This document shows, piece by piece, positions 40,254 to 48,093 of a stretch of DNA of 64,000 bases. Source of the stretch: Lysobacter enzymogenes. Its GTDB lineage: Bacteria; Pseudomonadota; Gammaproteobacteria; Xanthomonadales; Xanthomonadaceae. The notes under the pieces were generated by a model that was not told the origin of the DNA, made no database searches, and saw nothing but the letters and a program-made list of their open reading frames with translations. A program made the position numbers and the translations under genes. Numbering within the stretch: position 1 is the first letter of the stretch; each line of letters begins with the position of its first letter. Where the stretch lies: contig NZ_FNOG01000004.1 of the NCBI RefSeq assembly GCF_900106525.1, positions 1 through 64,000 of the forward strand. Direction: 5' to 3'.

Positions 40254-42485
40254 TCACCCGCCCCCAGGCAGCGTGAAATAGAACACCGCCCCCTCGCCCT
40301 CATGCCCCTCGGCGCGGATCGTGCCGCCGTGGCGCTCGACGATGCGCTTCACCGACGCCAGCCCGATCCCGTGGCCGGCGAAGTCCTCGACGTTGTGCAA
40401 ACGCTGGAACGGCCGGAACAGCTTGTCGACGTAGGCCTGCGGGAAACCGGTGCCGTTGTCGCGGACGAAGAACTCGCGGCCGCCGCCGGGCGCCTCGGCG
40501 AGGCCGAACTCGATCCGCGCCGGCGCGCTGTCGCGGGTGAACTTCCAGGCGTTGCCGAGCAGATTGCCGAGCAGGTTGCGCAGCAGCGACGCATCGCCGA
40601 CCACCTTCAGCCCCGGCTCGATCCGCACCTCGACCGCGCGCTGCGGCTCGCCCATGCGCAGCTCCTCGATCAGCTCGCCGGCGAAGCGGCTCAGATCGAC
40701 GTTCTCGTGCTTGAGCTCGCTGCGGGTCAGGCGCGACATCTTCAACAACGCGTCGATCAAATCGCCCATGCGCGCGGCGGCCTTGCGCACCCGCGCCAGA
40801 TAGCCGCGGCCGGATTCGTCGAGCCGGTCGGCGTACTTCTCGCCGAGGATCCGGCTGAAACCGTCGATCGCCCGCAGCGGCGCGCGCAGGTCGTGCGAGA
40901 CGCTGTAGGCGAACGCCTCCAACTCCTGGTTGGCCTGGCTGAGCTCGCGCGTGCGCAGCGCCACGCGCGCCTCCAGGGTGCGGTTGAGCGCATGCACGCG
41001 CGCTTCCGCGCGCAGGCGTTCGGTCACGTCCTCGACCTGGACCAGGCCGGTGATGTCCTGGCCGACCTTGCCCGGCACCGGCGAATAGGTCAGCTGCACC
41101 TGCCGCGCCACGCCGTGCTGGCGCAGCAGCCGGCGGGTGGCGCGGTGCACGCCGTCCTCGTCGGTGCGCGCTTCCAGCGGCTGTTGCGCCTCGCCTTCCT
41201 CGTCTTCGAGCAGGCTGTCGAAGCGCTGGTCCAGCAACTGCGCGCGCGACAGGCCGACGATGTTGGCCAGCGCCGGGTTGGCATCGACGATGCGGCCCTC
41301 GCTGTCCAGCAGCGCCTTGCCGATCGCCGAATACTGCATCGCGCTGCGGAAGCGCGCCTCGGAGCGACGGAAATCCTCGGTCATGCGCAGCGCGATCTGG
41401 CGCGCGCGCGACTCGGTGTGCGCCAACACCAGGGCGATGCCGTACAACAGCAGCGCGGTGAAGATGCCCAGCGCGAACATGTTGCGCAGGCCTTCCATGC
41501 GCGGCACCGCCTGCTCGATCGGCGGCGATTCGTATTCGATCCGCCAGGTGCGGCCGTAGACCTCGAAGGTGGTCTTGTGCAGGAACGCGGCCGGCTGCGC
41601 CGGCTTGGGCCCCGCGGTTTCGAACAGCAAGGTCTCGTTGCCGCCGCTTTCGTCGAAGATGCGGAAACGCAGGTTCTTGTGGCCTTCGGCCAGCGAAGTG
41701 TCGACGAACTTCTGCAGCCGGAACGGCACGTACACCCAGCCCTGCATCTCGGCCCGGCGCAGGCTCGGGCTCTGCGGCCGGCCGCCGCCGAGATAGACCG
41801 GCAGCACCAGCAGCAGGCCGGTGCTCTCGATGCCGTCGTGCTTGTCCTGCAGCAACTGGATCTTGCCCGACAGCCGCGCCTGCCCCGACTCCAGCGCCGC
41901 CTCCATCGCCGCGTGGCGCACCGGCTCGGCGAACATGTCGTAGCCGATGACCTCGACATTGGCCGCGGTCCGGGGCTCCAGATAAAGAATCGGGCCGTAC
42001 ACCTCGCGCTGGCCGAACGGACGCACCGTCAGCAAACCGTAGCCGGCGTCGCGCCACTCGTTCTGCAACTGCACCAGCAGGCGCTGCGGCACATAGCCGG
42101 TGAAGCCCAGGCCAAGGGTCGAGGGAAACCGCCGCTGCAGGTTCATGCCCTCGACATAGGCCTTCCACTGCGCCGCAGTCGGCCGCTGCACCGAGGCGAA
42201 CAAGGACACGCCGCCGCGCGCGACCAACTCGAAATTGACCATGCGCTGCTGCAGCAGCTCGGTCACCTGGGCGGTGCGGCCGATGAATTCGATCTGGGCC
42301 GAACGCTGCTCGCGATCGCGCGCCACCCGCCAGGCGGTGAACACCAGCACCAGGGCGACGATGAACACGATGAACGCCAGCACATAGCCGCGCCGCGGCA
42401 TCAAACCGGAGACATCGGCGAAATCCGGCACGGGGTCCGGTTCGTTCGGCGGAGCGGCACGGGCGGCCGGATCGGTCGTCGTCAT
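40254..42485 (-). CDS. CHASE/PAS hybrid-free sensor histidine kinase
   Basis: A 743-residue inner-membrane sensor kinase. TM1 is at ~33-52 (GYVLAFIVFIVALVLVF). A periplasmic CHASE domain spans ~85-300 (FPSTLGLGFTGYVP, VIGYDMFAEPVRHAAMEAA). TM2 is at ~335-355 (LGIFTALLLYGIALVLA). A PAS domain at ~370-490 (AIGKALLDSEGRIVDANPALANIV) is followed by a coiled-coil. The HisKA domain has the phospho-accepting His at about 530 (SVSHDLRAPLRAI). The HATPase has NLLGNAWKF, RDNGTGFP and GHGIGLASVKRIVERHGG. There is no receiver domain and no response-regulator gene beside it, so its partner is elsewhere. The ATG at 42485 is preferred to one 12 bp upstream. Confidence 0.92.
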   Translation of the reverse strand: MTTTDPAARAAPPNEPDPVPDFADVSGLMPRRGYVLAFIVFIVALVLVFTAWRVARDREQRSAQIEFIGRTAQVTELLQQRMVNFELVARGGVSLFASVQRPTAAQWKAYVEGMNLQRRFPSTLGLGFTGYVPQRLLVQLQNEWRDAGYGLLTVRPFGQREVYGPILYLEPRTAANVEVIGYDMFAEPVRHAAMEAALESGQARLSGKIQLLQDKHDGIESTGLLLVLPVYLGGGRPQSPSLRRAEMQGWVYVPFRLQKFVDTSLAEGHKNLRFRIFDESGGNETLLFETAGPKPAQPAAFLHKTTFEVYGRTWRIEYESPPIEQAVPRMEGLRNMFALGIFTALLLYGIALVLAHTESRARQIALRMTEDFRRSEARFRSAMQYSAIGKALLDSEGRIVDANPALANIVGLSRAQLLDQRFDSLLEDEEGEAQQPLEARTDEDGVHRATRRLLRQHGVARQVQLTYSPVPGKVGQDITGLVQVEDVTERLRAEARVHALNRTLEARVALRTRELSQANQELEAFAYSVSHDLRAPLRAIDGFSRILGEKYADRLDESGRGYLARVRKAAARMGDLIDALLKMSRLTRSELKHENVDLSRFAGELIEELRMGEPQRAVEVRIEPGLKVVGDASLLRNLLGNLLGNAWKFTRDSAPARIEFGLAEAPGGGREFFVRDNGTGFPQAYVDKLFRPFQRLHNVEDFAGHGIGLASVKRIVERHGGTIRAEGHEGEGAVFYFTLPGGG

Positions 42486-42643
42486 CCGCCCAAGCATACA
42501 AGCCGTACCCGGACAGGCACATCGCAGCGACGCAACATCACCTTCGTTGCGCCCAACTGCGGCCGCCCGGGCCGTGGCGATCCGGCCGCAGCGCGGCGCG
42601 TGGCGCCGCGCTGCATCGCCGGCGAGCCCAGCGCGGCACGGCG

Positions 42644-42994
42644 CTAGCGGCGCATCGAATCCTCGATCATCAGCCGATTGATGCACTCCAGATGATCGAG
42701 CGCCGCCTGCCGGCACAGCCGCGGCCAATGCGCCTGCACCCACACCGCCGCGCCGCCGGCGCGCTGCTGCCACAGATGCATCTCGATTTCGTCGGCCAGC
42801 TCCAGCAGCGCCCGGCCGTTGCGGTCCGCACGCGCAGCCAGGCGCGCGCGCGAGGCGCAGCGCGCGCCCCACAGCCAGCCGGCGAGCGCGGCGAGCGCGA
42901 ACAGCGCCGCCGCCAGCGCCATCAACCACCACCACGCGCCCGCCGGCCATGGCGCCGCGCCCCACGCGGTGGCAGCCACCGCGACCGCGCTCAT
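42644..42994 (-). CDS. small hypothetical membrane protein
   Basis: A 116-residue protein with one strong hydrophobic stretch at ~18-45 (GAWWWLMALAAALFALAALAGWLWG) and a soluble Arg/Leu-rich C-terminus (ARADRNGRALLELADEIEMHLW). Its ATG overlaps the stop of the upstream HTH gene (ATGA), so it is translationally coupled to that regulator. It could be a membrane-bound partner or a phage-type holin-like relic; no family recognised. Confidence 0.62.
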   Translation of the reverse strand: MSAVAVAATAWGAAPWPAGAWWWLMALAAALFALAALAGWLWGARCASRARLAARADRNGRALLELADEIEMHLWQQRAGGAAVWVQAHWPRLCRQAALDHLECINRLMIEDSMRR

Positions 42995-43428
42995 GGCGGC
43001 GCCCCCGCGTCCAGCAGCGCCAGATCCAGCAGTTCCAGGTCCAGCAGCTCCGCCGCGCTCAGCCGCAGGTCGCAGGCGCGCGCCATGCGCAGCGCGCGCT
43101 GCCGGGTCGAGACATAACCGCGCGAACGCATCCGCCGCAGCATCGCGGTGGACACCCCGGCCGCCTCCGCAGCCGCGCGCACGGTCGGGAAACAGGCGAT
43201 ATAGCGTTCGATCGGATTGGGCCGGGAACTCGGCGGAGCCCGCCGTCGATCGCGACCGTTATCATCCCCAGAGCTGTTTTCCACCGCACTTTCGACCTGC
43301 GATTCGAGCGCGTTCGTGACGCGGCTTCCGTTTTGCGGATCTTGTCGCGAAGCCGTGCCCCGCTGCGCCGCACCGCTGCGGCGCGCTTGTTCCCAGGTAT
43401 TGCCGTTGCTGCGATTCAGCCGTTCCAT
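42991..43428 (-). CDS. YdaS/Cro-like helix-turn-helix protein
   Basis: A 145-residue protein. The first ~80 residues are low-complexity and polar. The C-terminal ~65 hold a helix-turn-helix (TVRAAAEAAGVSTAMLRRMRSRGYVSTRQRALRMA), similar to YdaS/Cro-type phage regulators, although the fused disordered N-terminus is unusual. The ATG at 43428 has GAGAAAGGGG immediately upstream; an in-frame ATG 42 bp further up has no RBS. It is divergent from a CI-like gene across 193 bp carrying two palindromes, like a lambdoid cI-cro switch. Confidence 0.66.
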   Translation of the reverse strand: MERLNRSNGNTWEQARRSGAAQRGTASRQDPQNGSRVTNALESQVESAVENSSGDDNGRDRRRAPPSSRPNPIERYIACFPTVRAAAEAAGVSTAMLRRMRSRGYVSTRQRALRMARACDLRLSAAELLDLELLDLALLDAGAPP

Positions 43429-43494
43429 GGCCCCTTTCTCCCGTGCATCCGTGCCAGGAAAAATTACCATCGTAAATTGCTCTTTTCAACAAGC

Positions 43495-43512
43495 AAAAAG
43501 AGTGATCTTTTT
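43495..43512. promoter_or_regulatory. 18-bp palindromic operator candidate 1 of the CI/YdaS pair
   Basis: AAAAAGA, GTGA, TCTTTTT: perfect 7-bp arms. It lies in an AT-rich stretch between the divergent regulator genes, 28-29 bp centre-to-centre from the second palindrome. Confidence 0.55.
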
Positions 43513-43523
43513 ACGCGAGAATA

Positions 43524-43540
43524 CGCAACAATGAGTTGCG
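43524..43540. promoter_or_regulatory. 17-bp palindromic operator candidate 2 of the CI/YdaS pair
   Basis: CGCAAC, AATGA, GTTGCG: perfect 6-bp arms with a 5-bp centre, the size of classical CI/Cro operators. It does not share sequence with candidate 1, so the two may serve different regulators. Confidence 0.55.
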
Positions 43541-43621
43541 CTCTCTTTTCCGCTCCGGCCCGCTGCCGGCCCGGACCCTGGCGCCCACGTTCTAGCCCTG
43601 CAGGATGCTCCGGCGAGACCT

Positions 43622-43993
43622 ATGACCAACGCGCCCCATCAAGAATTCGCCAACCGGCTGCACCAGGCCCTGGATTTTTCCGGCTTCGCCAAGGGCCGCG
43701 CCCGCACCGGCGCCCTGTCCGCCTACTACGACGTCAGCCGCGAGACCGCGCGCAAATGGCTGGTCGGCCTGGCCCTGCCCGAACTGGAGCGGATGCTGCA
43801 GATCGCCGTGCAGCAGCACGTCAGCTTCGAATGGCTGGCCACCGGCCGCGGCACCATCGAAGGCAAATCGCTGTCGGTGCGCGAGAACGCCGCCAAATAC
43901 AGCGATCCCGACGAACTGCGGCTGATGGGCCTGATGCGCAAGCTCTCGCGCAAGAAGCGCCGTGCGCTGATCGAGCTGCTCGACGGCAACTGA
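43622..43993 (+). CDS. CI-like / XRE repressor
   Basis: A 123-residue protein. Its N-terminal ~70 residues resemble the phage CI repressor helix-turn-helix domain (FANRLHQALDFSGFAKGRARTGALSAYYDVSRETARKWLVG, then LALPELERMLQIAVQQHVSFEWLATGRG). The WLATGRG end is characteristic of that family. It lacks the S24 peptidase domain, so it is not a self-cleaving repressor. The last ~35 residues are Lys/Arg-rich (GLMRKLSRKKRRALIELL). No other phage structural genes are nearby, so it appears domesticated. Confidence 0.75.
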   Translation: MTNAPHQEFANRLHQALDFSGFAKGRARTGALSAYYDVSRETARKWLVGLALPELERMLQIAVQQHVSFEWLATGRGTIEGKSLSVRENAAKYSDPDELRLMGLMRKLSRKKRRALIELLDGN

Positions 43994-44005
43994 AGCGCTG
44001 CGCTG

Positions 44006-44094
44006 CTTGTGGGAGGGCCTTCAGGCCCGACGCTCTTGTTCCAGATCGCGCCGCGATCGGGCACGAAAGCATCAGGCCTGAAAGCCCTCCCGCA
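44006..44094. repeat. palindromic repeat family 1 between the CI-like gene and ssrA
   Basis: Inverted pair with arms starting CTTGTGGGAGGGCCTTC and ending CTGAAAGCCCTCCCG; the right arm has one substitution in the core. Same family as copies at 19170, 33145 and 38281. Confidence 0.85.
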
Positions 44095-44193
44095 TCGCCC
44101 CCACCTGAGCGCCGCCCCACCGTCGTCCACCGCGGGCTTGAGAACCGGCGCGCAACCCCTATACTGAACACGTCAGCGAAACACGCAGTTCCC

Positions 44194-44547
44194 GGGGGTG
44201 CACTGGCTTCGACGGGGGTCGCAAAATCGCTTGGCGCATGCCGAGGGGGTAGCTTTCCTCGTAAATCCAGCTGCAAAACTCTAGTTGCCAACGACGACAA
44301 CTACGCTCTCGCCGCTTAAGGCGTAAGCCCCGAAACTGCTTGTGTCCGTGCTCGCAGCGTAGGGTCACTATCACGGAATCGCCGGGAGCGGCCGCCTGCC
44401 AGCTCCCGTTCAACCTATAGCAGGCTGGTCCTTGGATGCGCTTCGCGCGCCGTGCTGTCCCGGGACGAGATCTAACGGAGCGCTAAGCATGTAGTGCCGG
44501 GGATGGAGTGCCTTCGGACGGCGGTTCGATTCCGCCCACCTCCACCA
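44194..44547 (+). ncRNA. ssrA: transfer-messenger RNA (tmRNA)
   Basis: A 354-nt one-piece tmRNA that rescues stalled ribosomes with SmpB. The acceptor stem pairs GGGGGTG (44194-44200) with CACCTCC (44537-44543, one G-U), then A and the encoded CCA end (44545-44547). The 5' part has the conserved GCACTGGCTTCGACGGGG, and the T arm is GGTTCGATTCC. The tag reading frame runs 44287-44319: GCC as resume codon, giving ANDDNYALAA then TAA, with the usual ALAA degradation signal. The 3' end is the target of the integrase-bearing element that follows. Confidence 0.97.
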
Positions 44548-44573
44548 TCAGTTGATCCGCAAGGGTCCGAAAC

Positions 44574-44616
44574 AGGCCGGGAATACCTTGATTTCAAGGG
44601 TTTCCGGCCTTTTTTG
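44574..44616 (+). terminator. ssrA terminator
   Basis: AGGCCGG ... CCGGCCT stem with internal pairing, followed by TTTTTT, 27 bp after the tmRNA CCA. Confidence 0.85.
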
Positions 44617-44710
44617 TGTCCGTCGTAGTCTGGCTTAGTCCTACATAGGACGTGCGACTTTGGGGGTATATGTTGGGGTACCTGACCCCATGCCCGAGCA
44701 AGCACCCCCA

Positions 44711-45330
44711 ATGCCCCTGACGGATTTGGCAATTCGCAAGGCCAAGCCTGGCCCGAAGCCCTTCAAGCTCTTCGACTCCGGCGGCCTCTACCTGCCGATC
44801 AAGCCAGCCGGGTTCCGATATTGGCGCTGGAAGTACCGCTACGCCGGCCAGGAAAGGCTCATGGCCTTTGGCGTTTTCCCCGAGGTCTCGCTCACCAACG
44901 CGCGTAAGAGGCGCGACGAGGCGCGGCGCGTCCTCGCCAACGGCATCGATCCCGGCGAGCACAGGAAAGCGGCACGCGCCGCCCGCGGCACTCTGGATGC
45001 CGGCTCCTTTCAGGTCATTGCCCGGGAGTGGCTGCCGCTTCGCGACTGGGTGCCGGCCTACCGGGTCAAGGTCGAGGCCTGGCTCGAGGTCAACGTGTTC
45101 CCCTGGATCGGCGCCCGGCCGGCCGCTGAGCTGACCGCGGCGGACTTCCTTGCCCTCGCACGCCGGATCGAGGCGCGCGGCGCCTTGGAGTCGGCGCACC
45201 GGATCATGCAGAAGTGCGGCGAGATCATGCGCTTCGCGGTGGCCACCCAGCGCGCGCCGCGCAACCCGGTGGCCGACTTGAAGGGCGCCCTAGCGACGCC
45301 GCCGGAGCGGCACCTCGCCGCAGTCACCGA
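44711..45330 (+). pseudogene. truncated tyrosine recombinase (P4-type integrase)
   Basis: The N-terminal arm-binding domain (DUF4102: PLTDLAIRKAKPGPKPFKLFDSGGLYL, FGVFPEVSLTNARKRRDEAR) and most of the core-binding domain (FQVIAREWLPLRDW, TAADFLALARRIEARGALESAHRIMQKCGEI) are intact. Homology stops near PPERHLAAVTDA, where the catalytic domain should begin. The frame then runs into unrelated sequence overlapping a minus-strand gene. The R-H-R-Y catalytic residues are all missing, so this cannot be an active integrase. Its position just after ssrA is typical of tmRNA-targeted genomic islands. Confidence 0.88.
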
Positions 45331-45374
45331 CGCCAGGTCGGGCACAGGGCTCAAGGCGTCTAGCGGGGAAACCA

Positions 45375-45665
45375 TCAACCTTCGATCTCACGCACCGAGA
45401 ACTCGACGCCGACGTAAACCACGTCCTCGAACGTGCAGTTCTCGTTGTCCAGCGTGGCAGCGACGTCGACCGTGCGGTTGGTGGCGTCGACGAACGTGCT
45501 GCGGAGGATCTCGACCTTCTTCTCGCCGCATTGCTGGGCGAGCTCGATGCGGACTCGGGTGGTCGTGGTTGCTCCAGAAATGGAAAGCCCCGCGATTGCT
45601 CGCAGGGCCTGGATGCCTTGGTCAAACAAATAAATCGTCGCAGCAAACAGAATCCAGCGTCCCAC
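45375..45665 (-). CDS. small membrane-anchored protein behind the TIR gene
   Basis: A 96-residue protein, GTG start, with a hydrophobic N-terminus (WILFAATIYLFDQGIQALRAIAGL) that is probably a membrane anchor or signal. A beta-rich C-terminal part follows (RVRIELAQQCGEKKVEILRS, RTVDVAATLDNENCTFEDV) with two Cys that could pair. It starts 36 bp after the TIR gene stop on the same strand, suggesting co-transcription. Shine-Dalgarno weak. No family recognised. Its 3' end abuts the deletion point of the integrase. Confidence 0.6.
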   Translation of the reverse strand: MGRWILFAATIYLFDQGIQALRAIAGLSISGATTTTRVRIELAQQCGEKKVEILRSTFVDATNRTVDVAATLDNENCTFEDVVYVGVEFSVREIEG

Positions 45666-45701
45666 GCTAGATGAAGCGACTTGTGCTAATTGCGGGAGAG
45701 C

Positions 45702-46514
45702 CTAAGTAGTACCAAAGAAATGTGAGACGATAAAACCTGCCGTGACCTCGTCCACAAATTTCATCGCTGCGGACATAGCGCTGTTCTTCGACGCGCCTTC
45801 AGCAGCCAATTTGCTGACCTCTTCGAATGCTCTCTTCACTGCCGCGGCCTCAGGTGCCTCGTCATTTCGCTGTACTGGAGACGGCGTCGAAGGCGAGCCA
45901 AACAAGTTGCCGGCTCGCCTACTCATTGTTGACTCAATTCGACCAACTCGACGGGAGAGAGCTCTCGTTGCAGCCAGTATCTCATTCAGAACGTCGTCTT
46001 CAGGACCAATCTCCTTGTTTGGCTGAGAGACCGTGTTCGCAATAATTGCCTTGAATTTCTGATCGAACTGCGAAAAATACGTCTCAAAGACCTGTTCAAG
46101 GACTCCCTGCTCCAATCCTTTCTCCCCTAACGCGCCGTTCAAAGTTCGAACGAGAGAAAGCATGCTCTCTCTAATTGGAAACGTGTGATTGAATTGACTT
46201 AATGGCTCGCGAACGTCGCCAGGCTGAAGATCAATGAGAAGAGTGCACACCCGTGCGGTTGAAAGCCCTTTAGCAAGCGCCCCCGCCTCAAAGAGTATCC
46301 AAGGACGTTCTTTGTTCTCTTGAGTGAGGCAGATTATGCCGACCGCAGTGTCTTGAAGTTGCCCAGAAATCTCACCAAACCAAAGGGCACCTCTGTCAAT
46401 GTCTCGCGTGGAGACCCAAGGTTTCACAGCTTGGATTACGCATGACAACCAATCTCGCAGTAAATCTGCTACCTCTCGGCTCCGGTCACCTGACCAGCTA
46501 ATGAAGACCTTCAT
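45702..46514 (-). CDS. TIR-domain protein, candidate anti-phage effector
   Basis: A 270-residue protein. The start MKVFISWSGDRSREVADLL is preferred to one 36 bp upstream because AGGGAG lies 7-8 nt before it and it opens directly with the TIR box 1 strand. The TIR-like fold continues with VSTRDIDRGALWFGEISGQL (Glu48 is a candidate catalytic residue of NAD-cleaving TIRs, inference), GIICLTQENKERPWILFEAGALAKGL and a segment ending around residue 115. Residues ~120-270 are helical with no recognised domain and a hydrophobic end. Base composition is markedly AT-richer than the host, pointing to transfer. No sirtuin-like (ThsA) or STAND partner is nearby; the only co-directional neighbour is the small membrane protein. 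Confidence 0.78.
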   Translation of the reverse strand: MKVFISWSGDRSREVADLLRDWLSCVIQAVKPWVSTRDIDRGALWFGEISGQLQDTAVGIICLTQENKERPWILFEAGALAKGLSTARVCTLLIDLQPGDVREPLSQFNHTFPIRESMLSLVRTLNGALGEKGLEQGVLEQVFETYFSQFDQKFKAIIANTVSQPNKEIGPEDDVLNEILAATRALSRRVGRIESTMSRRAGNLFGSPSTPSPVQRNDEAPEAAAVKRAFEEVSKLAAEGASKNSAMSAAMKFVDEVTAGFIVSHFFGTT

Positions 46515-46738
46515 CCCCCCGCTCCCTGTCCCTGGTAGAAGCCCAATCATGCTGCGGATTCACTGATCGACGCAATGGAGCGGCTGCGACACGACCCAGA
46601 ACGGCGAAGCCCCGGCTTTCGCCAGGGCTTCAGGGACAATTCTTGACTGTGGCCAAATCTTCTCGCTGCGAGTGCAACTTGTCAACCACGTGGTCAACTG
46701 CTCCGATAAGACTCCGTCCACGCAGGGAGCAATCTACG

Positions 46739-46948
46739 ATGGCAATGGTATTGCACATAGATGAGGCAGCAATTCGCACGGACAAGGTAGTCATGATTGG
46801 TCGGATTCGGAACGTAGGTGGCCGGCCAGGCGTTGTCGGGGTGCAGATATTGCTGGAGGGAGGCCATACCCACTCGGTCCACTTCCCATCCGAAGAAAGA
46901 GCAGACGAACTCTTCGCTCAGCTTGCGGAGCTGATGGGAAAGTACTAA
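46739..46948 (+). CDS. small hypothetical protein (69 aa)
   Basis: AGGGAG lies 9 nt before ATG and the product MAMVLHIDEAAIRTDKVVMIG... is a plausible small beta-rich protein (VGVQILLEGGHTHSVHFPS) with an amphipathic C-terminal helix (RADELFAQLAELMGKY). A longer in-frame start at 46643 lacks an RBS. Its stop overlaps the end of the convergent gene by 4 bp. Unrecognised; probably island cargo. Confidence 0.5.
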   Translation: MAMVLHIDEAAIRTDKVVMIGRIRNVGGRPGVVGVQILLEGGHTHSVHFPSEERADELFAQLAELMGKY

Positions 46949-47208
46949 GCAACGGCACTTCGTCCGCCTAAGAAGTCCATTACCCGCTGAAGTTCTCGGC
47001 GGTACTGCCACACCGAGAATCGACCGCCGTACAAAGCCTCGACGGCGGCCGCTTTTTCAACTTGGGTACCGGATTCGCAAAACTCATGTCGGAGCACCAT
47101 TGCGCGAACCGGCGTAGATCGCGACAACTCCGACACCGCTCGATCGATCCAGCGAAGATGGTCTGGTGGCCGACTTGGCAATCCGGTTTCTACATGCTCC
47201 CGACTCAA
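46945..47208 (-). CDS. phage-type small protein (87 aa)
   Basis: TTG start immediately after an in-frame stop, so the start is forced. The sequence has the pattern of small conserved prophage proteins of xanthomonads: HVETGLPSRPPDHLRWIDRAV, then VRAMVLRHEFCESGTQVEKA and WQYRRELQRVMDFLGGR. Such genes often lie near antitermination or late-control regions, but the function is not known. It overlaps the barstar-like gene on the other strand by 15 bp. Evidence that the element contained phage modules. Confidence 0.6.
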   Translation of the reverse strand: MSREHVETGLPSRPPDHLRWIDRAVSELSRSTPVRAMVLRHEFCESGTQVEKAAAVEALYGGRFSVWQYRRELQRVMDFLGGRSAVA

Positions 47209-47484
47209 CTACAAATCGATCTTCGACACGCAAAGAATGCCCTTTTCGTCCGGCAGACTGTCGCTGTTGCCTTTGGACTCAAATTGGATCGTGAGTTCAC
47301 GTGGGACGGACTCACTAGCCTGGTTTGTGGCCTTGAAGACGCCGAACTTCCGGCAAAGATCCTCGTTTACGGCAGAACTGGACTCGGCATTCGAGTGCCT
47401 GGCGAGGACCAAAAGCTAAGCGCTTTCTTTGATGCATTACGCGCCAGGCGCCCCGATATCGAGATCCTCATTCGTATCCTCTAG
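47194..47484 (+). CDS. barstar-like protein without a barnase partner
   Basis: A 96-residue protein beginning MLPTQLQIDLRHAKNALFVR. It follows the barstar pattern: an IDLR strand, a helix leading to FGLKLDREFTWDGLTSLVCGLEDAELP (compare the family's F..nWDaL.d.L), a strand KILVYGRTGL, a final helix KLSAFFDALRARRPD and the last strand IEILIRIL. Barstars inhibit secreted or effector RNases such as barnase. No ribonuclease gene is next to it, so it is an orphan immunity gene, or the toxin was lost when the island decayed. The longer in-frame start would overlap most of the opposite-strand gene. Confidence 0.68.
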   Translation: MLPTQLQIDLRHAKNALFVRQTVAVAFGLKLDREFTWDGLTSLVCGLEDAELPAKILVYGRTGLGIRVPGEDQKLSAFFDALRARRPDIEILIRIL

Positions 47485-47724
47485 CTAACGCGCGGCACGA
47501 GCGGCATGGCGCCATGCCGGGGTTGGTTAACCGCGCGTCTAGTTGACGGGGTTAAGATCGGCCCAGGCCACATCCGGGCTCAGCCATGCTCCTCTCGACC
47601 CGACGGGAGAAGGCCGCGCAGCAGTTGTACGCGACGCTCTGGAGGTCGCAGAGGCCTGGGAATCGTCGGACTTCGAGCGCGCCTTCAATCAAGAAGCGCT
47701 GCGGGCTTAATAGAGTTAACTGCG

Positions 47725-48090
47725 ATGGAAGATGGTGCAAAAAATTCGGCGGTGCGGCGAATAGATGCGCTTGTTCGTGCCGGATACAAAGTCGAACCCT
47801 GCACCGTCGAAGCACTGAATTTCGTGCACCCAGCCCACCGTGAGTTCAAGCACGCGCGCCTGATGATGCTCGATGATGGGCTGATAGTCGGCGGCCTGAT
47901 CGACGACAAACACGAACTACGCATTCTGGCGGCAGATGAAGAGAAATTCTCAGCATTTCTTCGATCCATCCCCAGACCGACCAGTTGGCAAATCCACCGA
48001 GACAAGTTTTATTTTGTCGTTGCGTGGACCATCGGCATTGGGTTCTGGAGCGTGATCGTGATCATGTGGAAAGCCGCTATCGACAAATAG
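47725..48090 (+). CDS. hypothetical tail-anchored protein
   Basis: A 121-residue protein. The soluble part (MEDGAKNSAVRRIDALVRAG, then FKHARLMMLDDGLIVGGLIDDKHELRIL) is followed by a single C-terminal membrane helix (FYFVVAWTIGIGFWSVIVIMW) and a short charged end, a tail-anchored topology. No Shine-Dalgarno is obvious and the codon use is AT-richer than the chromosome. No family recognised. It could be effector- or defence-related given the neighbourhood, but nothing in the sequence proves it. Confidence 0.5.
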   Translation: MEDGAKNSAVRRIDALVRAGYKVEPCTVEALNFVHPAHREFKHARLMMLDDGLIVGGLIDDKHELRILAADEEKFSAFLRSIPRPTSWQIHRDKFYFVVAWTIGIGFWSVIVIMWKAAIDK

Positions 48091-48093
48091 CTT

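Noticed and set aside
44660-45670. Intact integrase of 336 residues
   Set aside because: Homology ends near 45330; the remaining residues are antisense shadow of the small membrane-protein gene and contain no recombinase catalytic residues.
46681-46710. Palindrome around ACCACGTGGT as an operator
   Set aside because: Only one 10-bp site in decayed island DNA with no nearby promoter; chance is a sufficient explanation.
47506-47724. N-terminal extension of the tail-anchored protein
   Set aside because: Arg/Ser/Cys-rich non-conserved-looking sequence without RBS; the internal ATG gives a more protein-like product.
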